Assembly: GCA_009937555.1 (NCBI GenBank)
Contig: JAACFD010000152.1
Location: 1 to 5,157 of the forward strand
Direction: 5' to 3'
Source of the DNA: Chlamydiales bacterium
Lineage (GTDB): Bacteria > Chlamydiota > Chlamydiia > Chlamydiales > JAACFD01
Length of the DNA: 5,157 nucleotides
A program made the translations under genes and the position numbers. Positions 1 through 5,157 of this stretch are shown here, in pieces (the stretch's first letter is position 1; each line of letters starts with the position of its first letter). Under the pieces are notes generated by a model, which made no database searches, was not told the DNA's origin, and was given only the letters and a program-made list of their open reading frames with translations.

Positions 1-60
1 AATAGATAAAATATAAGCATAGGATAGCTATGAGGATTTTATGCCAAAGCTTAAGAAATA

Positions 61-95
61 AAAGAAAAATACAGGATACGAAACTTTTATCGTAT
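61..95 (-). terminator. Possible weak Rho-independent terminator of argS
   Basis: Read on the minus strand, a perfect 6-bp inverted repeat (ATACGA at 76-81, TCGTAT at 90-95, 8-nt loop) begins 5 nt after the argS stop codon. It is followed within a few bases by a T-rich run (about 55-71 on the complementary strand). The position is right for an argS terminator, but the stem is short and AT-rich and the T tract does not abut it, so it may be inefficient or fortuitous. I see no supported gene in the rest of 1-100. Confidence 0.35.
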
Positions 96-100
96 AACGC

Positions 101-1858
101 TTACATTTTCTGTACTATAGGTATAGATAAAATATGGAAACCTTTTTCAAGGACTCTTTTTGTGAGTTCACACAGGTAAAGACGTTCAGCTTCTTCTTCA
201 CTGCCCTCAACTCTACAGTCCCTGAAGAAGGCATTGAACTTATCAGCTAGTTGAAATAAAAAGTCTGTAAGTTTATTAGGTAGAAGTTCTTGAGAGAGGC
301 TTTGAATGGTGTCAGGGAACTTAATTAGATGTGCCGCAAGTGTCTGTTCAGAGTTATGACTAAGGCTTAAGTTAGAGCTATTTGATACTTGTACTTTTTT
401 AGCTACTTTTCTCTGTATGCTAACAATGCGTACATAAGCATACATTACGTAACAAGCTGTATTGCCATCAAAGCGAAGCATTCTATCGTAGCTAAAGGAG
501 TAGTCACTCATTCGGTTACAAGATAAATCAGCGTATTTCACAGCCCCAATACCTAGAGCCTTTGAAGCTTGCCTTAGCTCTTCATCAGGAATATCAGGAG
601 TTCTTTGTCTAATAGTTTCTTCTGCTTTTTGAATAGAGGTAGTTAACAGATCGATTAACTTTACTGTTTCACCAGATCTTGTTTTAAATTTTTTACCATC
701 AGGGCCTAAAACTAAGCCAAAGCCGACGTGGTTAAACTGTGTTCTTGTTGGGTCTAAGAACCCAGCCATTTCAGAAACTTTTTCAACTAGTTGAAAGTGA
801 AGAGACTGTCCTGAATCTACAACCACAATGATGCGTTCAGCTTTTTCCTTTTCAACACGGTGCTTCATTGCTGCTAAATCAGTTGTATCGTAGTTGAAGC
901 CTCCATCAGACTTTTGCACCATCAAAGGAAATGGGGTTCCATCTCTTCCTTCAAATCCATCAACAAATACACACTTAGCACCATTAGAAACTGTGATTAA
1001 TTTTTTCTCTTCTAGTAAGTCTATTGTATTCTGTAGCATAGGGTTGTAAAAAGACTCACCTCTTTCTTCAAGGGAAGCATCAAGCAGGTCATATATTTCT
1101 TGATATGCTTTTCTAGAAATTTCACTTATAAGTTTCCATGCCTTAAGTTCTTCACTTTTTTTAGCTTGAAGTGCAACTACGCAAAGTTGGGAGCGTTTTT
1201 TAAAGTCTTCGTCTTGGTCAAAACAGAGCTTAGATGCCTTGTACCATGCGCATAAATCTTGAAGGGTAGCTGTTTGCTTACCTGTTAATACATCTGGTGA
1301 GTGCTCCTTTATATAGGTTATTAGCATTCCAAAAGCAGTGCCCCAGTCTCCGATATGATTTAATCTAAGAACATCATGGCCTAAAAATTCCATTGTTCTA
1401 GCTAGACACTCTCCAATAATAGTAGATCGTAAGTGTCCTACATGCATTTCTTTAGCGGTGTTGGGACTGGAAAATTCAACTATAACTTTTTGAGGGTTAT
1501 CTAACTCGGGTACTCCTAGGCGTGTGTTTTGAAACATGCTATCAAGTTGTTTATTTAGAATACCCTTTGAAAGAGTTAAGTTAATGAAGCCTGGTCCTGC
1601 AATTTCTACTTTGTCAAATAAGCTTGCGCCTTCAAAGTCATTTGGTAGTTGCTCACATATTTTTTCAGCAATAACTCTAGGGGAGAGCTTGAGGTCTTTT
1701 GCAAGTTTTAGTGCGCTATTAAATTGGTAGTGGCCATACTCTTCTTTAGTAGCAGGTGTAATAACTGCATTTGCAGGTTGACTTAGGTCTAAATCAGGAA
1801 AAGTTTTCTTAAGAGTATTTTTAAAGGTAGTAGAGAGGATGTCGTTTATTGTATACAT
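101..1858 (-). CDS. argS: Arginyl-tRNA synthetase (ArgRS, class I)
   Basis: This cytoplasmic enzyme attaches arginine to tRNA-Arg using ATP, and needs the tRNA present to activate the amino acid. The 585-residue product is close to the usual bacterial length (about 560-590) and looks complete. Domains in order: the N-terminal Add-1 domain that contacts the tRNA D-loop (about 1-110, with the YGHYQFN segment at 41-47); the class I Rossmann core with the signature HVGH at 139-142 in the context SSPNTAKEMHVGH; the second signature in its ArgRS-specific form, KKFKTRSG (389-396), instead of KMSKS; and the DALR-type anticodon-binding domain from about 465, with YVMYAYVRI (470-478), ending in the family-typical LCELTKRVLEKG region and a terminal Met. 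The ATG at 1858 is the only ATG start available, since an in-frame stop lies at 1880-1882. No clear Shine-Dalgarno precedes it, only an A-rich leader. It is divergent from the DUF2709 operon. Identification is very secure. Confidence 0.98.
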   Translation of the reverse strand: MYTINDILSTTFKNTLKKTFPDLDLSQPANAVITPATKEEYGHYQFNSALKLAKDLKLSPRVIAEKICEQLPNDFEGASLFDKVEIAGPGFINLTLSKGILNKQLDSMFQNTRLGVPELDNPQKVIVEFSSPNTAKEMHVGHLRSTIIGECLARTMEFLGHDVLRLNHIGDWGTAFGMLITYIKEHSPDVLTGKQTATLQDLCAWYKASKLCFDQDEDFKKRSQLCVVALQAKKSEELKAWKLISEISRKAYQEIYDLLDASLEERGESFYNPMLQNTIDLLEEKKLITVSNGAKCVFVDGFEGRDGTPFPLMVQKSDGGFNYDTTDLAAMKHRVEKEKAERIIVVVDSGQSLHFQLVEKVSEMAGFLDPTRTQFNHVGFGLVLGPDGKKFKTRSGETVKLIDLLTTSIQKAEETIRQRTPDIPDEELRQASKALGIGAVKYADLSCNRMSDYSFSYDRMLRFDGNTACYVMYAYVRIVSIQRKVAKKVQVSNSSNLSLSHNSEQTLAAHLIKFPDTIQSLSQELLPNKLTDFLFQLADKFNAFFRDCRVEGSEEEAERLYLCELTKRVLEKGFHILSIPIVQKM

Positions 1859-2062
1859 ATTTTTTTTGAAAATGGTACTTTAGATAAAGATTTTAAAATA
1901 GTTACGATAGAATTAGATACTCTAAATGGACTATAGGTTGTTAAATCACATTTGCCTAGAGTTATTAATTGCTAAAATTGATTATAATGCATATATTATT
2001 TAAACTTACGCATTAAAATAAACTATTAAAACTTCAAAATTACAGTGGGTTAAAATATTACC
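1859..2062. promoter_or_regulatory. Divergent intergenic promoter region (argS / DUF2709 operon)
   Basis: This 204-bp, strongly AT-rich gap separates two divergent genes, so it must hold promoters for both unless transcription enters from elsewhere. The clearest element is ATTATAAT at 1981-1988. It gives a perfect TATAAT -10 hexamer on the plus strand (1983-1988) and another on the minus strand (1986-1981). Neither has a convincing -35 box at 16-18 bp. An alternative plus-strand pair is TTGATT (1978-1983) and TAAACT (2001-2006) with 17-bp spacing. An imperfect 11-bp direct repeat occurs at 1997-2007 and 2024-2034. No small ORF or RNA gene is evident. In DNA this AT-rich, -10-like hexamers arise often by chance, so exact start sites are uncertain. 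Confidence 0.4.
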
Positions 2063-2794
2063 ATGGCTGAACTTACCCTTTCCGATTCTTTAATTACTTC
2101 ATTAAAGAAATTTCTTAAGTCTAACCGTAAGGCTGAGCTTGTAAATGCATACTTGTTTTACGTTGGAGAAAAGTACAAAGTAAAGCCGGTAGCTTTTCCA
2201 AAAGGTAAAATAATTTTCCAAAGCTTAGATAGTGCTGTAGATATTCTAGAAAAAGAAAACAAGCTATGGAGAGAAACTCAAATTAAAGTTCACTTTGATC
2301 GTGAAAGTGTTAACGAAGATACTGCAAGAGTTTATATCTGTCCTTTTTCTGGTAAAGTATTTGGTGATAATACACACCCAAACCCACAAGATGCCATTTA
2401 TGATTGGGTGGCAAAATGTCCAGAAAATACAGAAAGAGTTAATGGATTACCAGCAAAACGATTTTTGGTGTCAGAAGATAAAGAAGTGATCAAAAATTAC
2501 ATTAAAGAGCGTAAGAAAGCTGTAACTAAAACAGTATTTTCTTCAGCCGTTAATGGAAAGCTTTTTAACAGTAAGAAGGCTGTTGTTGAAGACTTCGAGC
2601 AAAACTATGTGAAGTCAATGACTCTGCTTGAAGTTCAAAATCAGAACCGCTTTCAAATTGAAGATGGTTTTTTAAATTTCATCCAACAGCAACTTGACGA
2701 ACAAAAAATCACTAGTTTTGTAGAAACGCTTTCTAATCATGCTGACTTTTTACCATTTGTAGAGAAATGGTTATCAAGTGATGAGGAAGAATAG
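2063..2794 (+). CDS. DUF2709-family conserved hypothetical protein (Chlamydiae type)
   Basis: The function is unknown. The 243-residue product resembles the chlamydial DUF2709 family, the C. trachomatis CT538-like protein, as I recall it. There is no signal peptide and no membrane segment, so it is probably cytosolic. The N-terminal third is lysine-rich and looks helical. A distinctive central segment (about 89-120) reads VYICPFSGKVFGDN and then NPQDAIYDWVAKCP. It holds the only two cysteines (Cys93, Cys119) with His105 between them, which could be a small metal or redox site, though this is speculative. The C-terminal half looks helical and glutamine-rich, ending in an acidic tail (SSDEEE). 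The ATG at 2063 fits the start of the conserved protein. The ribosome site is weak (AGTGGGT at 2044-2050, 12 nt upstream). It is the first gene of a four-gene operon, ending 12 nt before tsaE. Family assignment is from recognition, not a search. Confidence 0.85.
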   Translation: MAELTLSDSLITSLKKFLKSNRKAELVNAYLFYVGEKYKVKPVAFPKGKIIFQSLDSAVDILEKENKLWRETQIKVHFDRESVNEDTARVYICPFSGKVFGDNTHPNPQDAIYDWVAKCPENTERVNGLPAKRFLVSEDKEVIKNYIKERKKAVTKTVFSSAVNGKLFNSKKAVVEDFEQNYVKSMTLLEVQNQNRFQIEDGFLNFIQQQLDEQKITSFVETLSNHADFLPFVEKWLSSDEEE

Positions 2795-2806
2795 TTAAAG
2801 TATATA

Positions 2807-3271
2807 ATGCCTTCCAGTCATATCTCTACGTCTGTCTCAGATAGTGTTCAAACGACAAGAGAAATTGCTTGTCAACTTGCTCAGGAATGTCCCCTAGGGA
2901 CATTGATTACGCTGAATGGTGACCTAGGAGCTGGTAAAACTACTTTTGCAAAAGCTTTTATTTCCTCCCTACTTAATATAGAAGAATCAGAAGTGAATAG
3001 CCCTACCTTTACCTATCTCAATTCCTACTCTTCTGAAAAGACTAGTCTACATCATTTTGATTTATACCGCTTAAATGAGCAAGATGAGTTTTTAGATCTT
3101 GGCCTTGAAGAGTTTTTCTATGAAGATGAAAGCATATGTTTAGTGGAGTGGGCTGAGAAAATTTCTACTTATTTACCGCTTAAAAGGTGGGACATTCTAA
3201 TTGAACACCAAGGGCATAATAAGAGAAAGCTTGTGGTTACATGTCAAGGAGATGACCATGCAGACATTTAG
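2807..3271 (+). CDS. tsaE: tRNA t6A37 biosynthesis ATPase TsaE (YjeE family)
   Basis: TsaE is the small P-loop ATPase that works with TsaB and TsaD in the cytoplasm to make N6-threonylcarbamoyladenosine at position 37 of ANN-decoding tRNAs. It is thought to reset the TsaBD complex. The 154 residues match the usual family length. Visible motifs are the Walker A loop GDLGAGKT (38-45), the family signature SPTFT (65-69), HHFDLYRL (82-89) with the conserved Asp85, GLEE (99-102), and VEWAEK (113-118) carrying the Glu-Trp pair typical of TsaE. The ATG at 2807 gives the standard N-terminus. No good Shine-Dalgarno precedes it; GAGGAAGA at 2783-2790 is too distant, so coupling to the upstream gene is likely. 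It starts 12 nt after the DUF2709 gene and overlaps engB by 14 nt. tsaB and tsaD are not in this window. Confidence 0.95.
   Translation: MPSSHISTSVSDSVQTTREIACQLAQECPLGTLITLNGDLGAGKTTFAKAFISSLLNIEESEVNSPTFTYLNSYSSEKTSLHHFDLYRLNEQDEFLDLGLEEFFYEDESICLVEWAEKISTYLPLKRWDILIEHQGHNKRKLVVTCQGDDHADI
3246..3251 (+). promoter_or_regulatory. Ribosome binding site that decides the engB start
   Basis: AAGGAG lies inside the tsaE 3' end. It stands 6 nt before the ATG at 3258 and directly abuts the ATG at 3252, so only 3258 has workable spacing. This makes the TTG at 3201 and the ATG at 3252 unlikely starts for engB. It is the clearest Shine-Dalgarno in the window. Confidence 0.75.
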
Positions 3272-3890
3272 CTTTAAAAATCCAAAGTTTATCAAATCTT
3301 GTACTGAGGTAAAACAGTATCCCTTTTTTCCTTCAGGCAAATTAGAAAAGCCTGAAATAGCCGTTTGTGGTAGGTCTAATGTAGGCAAATCCTCATTGAT
3401 GAACCACCTTTTTTTATCAAAAAAGTTGGTAAAGACATCTTCGGTACCAGGGAAAACTCAGACGATCAACTTTTTTACCTTAGATGAACAGTTAGTTGTT
3501 GTTGATTTGCCTGGATACGGTTTTGCAAAGGTACCAGGTGTTCTTAAGCGTAAATGGGGACCCATGATTGAATCTTATTTTCAATCTAGAAAGTCTCTCT
3601 ACTTAACCCTATTTTTACTCGATCTAAAAAGAGACCCGAGTCAAGAAGATAAGAAGTTTTTAGATTGGGTTATTTCACAGGATAAATCTCTTATTGCTGT
3701 TTTTACTAAAGTAGATCAGGTCCCTAAAACAAAGCGAGCTAAAAGAGTGAAAGAGCTTATGAGTAAAATTGGAGTACCAAATCTTCAATATTTACTTTAC
3801 TCTGTAAAAGAGAATATTGGCCGGAATCAGTTATGCAGTATGATAACAGAAGCCATCAATGAAGAGATAAATGAGTTAGAGGTAGAATGA
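3258..3890 (+). CDS. engB: Ribosome biogenesis GTP-binding protein EngB (YihA/YsxC)
   Basis: EngB is a TRAFAC-class GTPase needed for late assembly of the 50S ribosomal subunit in many bacteria. From the ATG at 3258 the product is 210 residues, the usual length for the family. The GTPase motifs are in order: G1 GRSNVGKS (38-45, the characteristic EngB P-loop), G2 in PGKTQTINFF (64-73, Thr67 or Thr69), G3 DLPG (83-86) followed by YGFAKVP, G4 TKVD (150-153; TKxD is the expected pattern), and a G5-like YSVKENIG segment near the C-terminus. A longer reading from TTG at 3201 would add 19 non-conserved residues, enlarge the overlap with tsaE to 71 nt and lack a ribosome site, so I prefer 3258. The start overlaps the tsaE end by 14 nt and the stop overlaps the next start (ATGA), which implies coupled translation. 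No key residue is missing. Confidence 0.96.
   Translation: MQTFSFKNPKFIKSCTEVKQYPFFPSGKLEKPEIAVCGRSNVGKSSLMNHLFLSKKLVKTSSVPGKTQTINFFTLDEQLVVVDLPGYGFAKVPGVLKRKWGPMIESYFQSRKSLYLTLFLLDLKRDPSQEDKKFLDWVISQDKSLIAVFTKVDQVPKTKRAKRVKELMSKIGVPNLQYLLYSVKENIGRNQLCSMITEAINEEINELEVE
3878..3882 (+). promoter_or_regulatory. Ribosome binding site of the exonuclease gene
   Basis: AGAGG lies 4 nt before the ATG at 3887, inside the engB 3' end. The ATGA stop/start overlap means ribosomes finishing engB can re-initiate here. Confidence 0.5.
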
Positions 3891-4633
3891 AAGATTGTCA
3901 AGACGAGTTTGTATGTATTGATTGTGAAACAACAGGACTTGATGTTGAAAAGGATCGAGTGATTGAAGTTGCTGTTATTCGTTTTAATATGAATGAAGTG
4001 CTAGAGTCTTTTGAAACTCTTATTGATCCTGAAATGATAATTCCAGAGGAATCTATCAAAATTCACCATATCACTCAAGAAATGGTAGAGGGTAAACCAA
4101 AGATGAGAAAGATGCTGCCCGAGGTAGCTAAATTTTTCAAAGATAGTCCCTATATTGTTGGGCATGGCGTGAGTTTTGACCTCGATATTGTTAACCGTTA
4201 TTCAATTGGAGAGCCTTGCATTCGATATAAGCAGCAGCATGTAATTGATACCTTACGTTTAGCTCGTCTTTATGGTCAAAGCCCTACTAATTCATTAGAA
4301 AGTTTAAGTAAGCATTTCAATGTGCAAAGTCAAGGAGCCCATAGGGCTATGGCAGATGTACAAGTGAATATTGAAGTGTTTAAGCATTTGACGCGTTCTT
4401 TTAAGTCTACAAAAGAAGTCTTAAAAGCGCTTGAAAAGCCTATTTTTCTGCCTAATATGCCCTTAGGTAAGCACAAAGGCAGACCTATGAGAGAAGTTCC
4501 TTTGGATTATTTAAAGTGGGCCTCAAGGCAAGATTTTGATAGAGATCTTCTTTTTAGTATTAGGCAAGAAATTAAACGCAGGCAGAAAGGGCAGTCATTT
4601 GGTCAGTCTGCAAATCCCTTTTCCTCGCTTTAA
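3887..4633 (+). CDS. DnaQ-like DEDDh 3'-5' exonuclease with C-terminal DUF3820-like domain
   Basis: This is a predicted cytosolic 3'-5' exonuclease of the DnaQ/RNase T superfamily. In the 248-residue product the catalytic residues all appear present: Exo I Asp12 and Glu14 (DCETTG), Exo II Asp98 (GHGVSFDLD, 92-100), and Exo III His152 and Asp157 (HRAMAD), which makes it the DEDDh type. The exonuclease domain spans about 7-168. After a linker, residues about 189-235 carry MPLGKHKGRPMREVP followed by DYLKWASR, a pattern I recognise as DUF3820, a small domain of unclear role often found alone or attached to nucleases. It is probably not the replicative polymerase III epsilon subunit, since chlamydiae carry more than one dnaQ-like gene and this resembles the extra copy (CT536-like, from memory). 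The substrate (DNA or RNA) cannot be told from sequence. It is the last gene of the operon, ending 7 nt from the convergent pdxH stop. Confidence 0.92.
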   Translation: MKDCQDEFVCIDCETTGLDVEKDRVIEVAVIRFNMNEVLESFETLIDPEMIIPEESIKIHHITQEMVEGKPKMRKMLPEVAKFFKDSPYIVGHGVSFDLDIVNRYSIGEPCIRYKQQHVIDTLRLARLYGQSPTNSLESLSKHFNVQSQGAHRAMADVQVNIEVFKHLTRSFKSTKEVLKALEKPIFLPNMPLGKHKGRPMREVPLDYLKWASRQDFDRDLLFSIRQEIKRRQKGQSFGQSANPFSSL

Positions 4634-4640
4634 CTTAGCT

Positions 4641-5157
4641 CTAGGGTTGTAGCCTGCTTATCTTCCAGCTTGAATTTACTGGCTCATATACAAAACGGTC
4701 ATGAAAACGGTGCTTCCTACCTTGCCAAAACTCAAACTGATACGGGGTAATCCAATAACCACCCCAAAATGATGGGCGAGGTATAGCTTTATTTTCCTGA
4801 AATTTCCCTCTGTTTTTTTCTAGCATCTCTTCAAGGTCTTGCCGGGAGTCAATTTTTTGGCTTTGCTTTGAAGTGTAGCTAGCAAGCTGACTTTCGAAAG
4901 GTCTTTTTTGAAAATACTTTTCAGAGAGCTCTTTGTCTGCCTTTTTTGCAGCACCTTTAACATGACACTGTCTTGGTATATCTCGCCAGTAGAATGTTAA
5001 AGCAACATATGGACTATGGCTGATATCATAGGCCTTGTTAGAGTCATAGTTGGTAAAAAAAAGTAAGCCATTTTTTTTAGAAACTTGTTTAATTAAGACA
5101 GTTCTAGTAGATGGCCTTCCTGAATTATCTACTGTAGCTAAAATAGCTGCATTGGCA
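4641..5157 (-). CDS. pdxH: Pyridoxamine/pyridoxine 5'-phosphate oxidase (PdxH), 5' end outside window
   Basis: PdxH is an FMN-dependent cytosolic enzyme that oxidises PNP or PMP to pyridoxal 5'-phosphate, using oxygen. The reading frame is open from base 5156 down to the TAG at 4641-4643, giving 171 residues. Compared with the roughly 218-residue E. coli enzyme, about 40-50 N-terminal residues are missing because the gene runs off the window. Visible family features, numbered in the fragment, are AILATVD then RTVLIK (4-10 and 18-23), LFFTNYDSNKA (32-42, FMN-binding region), FYWRDIPRQ (55-63), RPFESQLASYTSKQS (85-99), RPSFWGGY (127-134), FEFWQG then HRFHDR (141-154, equivalent to the substrate-binding Arg/His pair), and the terminal RLQP, matching the RLxP C-terminus of the family. 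The Met codon at 4824-4826 is internal and not the start. The gene is convergent with the exonuclease gene. Confidence 0.97.
   Translation of the reverse strand, partial: ANAAILATVDNSGRPSTRTVLIKQVSKKNGLLFFTNYDSNKAYDISHSPYVALTFYWRDIPRQCHVKGAAKKADKELSEKYFQKRPFESQLASYTSKQSQKIDSRQDLEEMLEKNRGKFQENKAIPRPSFWGGYWITPYQFEFWQGRKHRFHDRFVYEPVNSSWKISRLQP

Noticed and set aside
30..182. Small plus-strand ORF starting at the ATG at 30
   Set aside because: It runs into the antisense 3' end of argS, has no recognisable content, and has only weak start context.
1266..1290. Apparent lack of a KMSKS motif in ArgRS
   Set aside because: Many bacterial ArgRS enzymes, including E. coli, carry a degenerate form of this signature; KKFKTRSG at residues 389-396 (about 671-694 on the minus strand) is the equivalent, so nothing is missing.
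1536..1730. 64-codon open frame on the plus strand inside argS
   Set aside because: It lies wholly antisense to the well-supported argS, has no recognisable motif, and its reading frame is explained as a shadow.
2295..2489. 64-codon frame inside the DUF2709 gene, same strand
   Set aside because: It is an out-of-frame overlap with a family-recognised protein; the product has no motif and no ribosome site is seen.
3197..3388. 63-codon minus-strand frame across the tsaE/engB junction
   Set aside because: It is antisense to two confidently identified genes, with no motif or promoter seen.
4641..4826. 61-residue minus-strand gene starting at the ATG at 4826
   Set aside because: It is only the C-terminal part of pdxH. 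The same frame is open to the window edge and continues to match PdxH upstream of that Met.

Overview
The window is low-GC bacterial DNA (AT-rich by eye; not computed) and is packed with housekeeping genes. The best clue to the organism is the gene at 2063-2794. It looks like the DUF2709 family, which I know as a protein of unknown function from Chlamydiae. It sits directly upstream of tsaE, with a DnaQ-like exonuclease further on. From memory this resembles the Chlamydia trachomatis CT538-CT537-CT536 block. A pdxH gene, together with differences from the order I recall for Chlamydiaceae, suggests an environmental, Parachlamydia/Waddlia/Rhabdochlamydia-like chlamydia. This placement is an inference and no search was run.

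Layout: argS (arginyl-tRNA synthetase) fills 101-1858 on the minus strand, with a weak candidate terminator just past its stop. A 204-bp AT-rich gap (1859-2062) separates it from a divergent plus-strand run of four genes: the DUF2709 protein (2063-2794), tsaE (2807-3271), engB (3258-3890) and a DEDDh exonuclease with a C-terminal DUF3820-like module (3887-4633). Spacing in this run is +12, -14 and -4 nt, so it is almost certainly one operon with translational coupling. Seven bases after the exonuclease stop lies the stop of a convergent minus-strand gene, pdxH (4641 to the window edge), which lacks only its N-terminal part.

Functionally, the block is mostly translation-related: tRNA charging (ArgS), the t6A tRNA modification ATPase (TsaE) and large-subunit ribosome assembly (EngB). 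It also holds a nucleic-acid-trimming exonuclease and a PLP-salvage oxidase. I see no mobile element, CRISPR array, tRNA/rRNA gene, toxin-antitoxin pair or defence system. The one real unknown is the DUF2709 protein.
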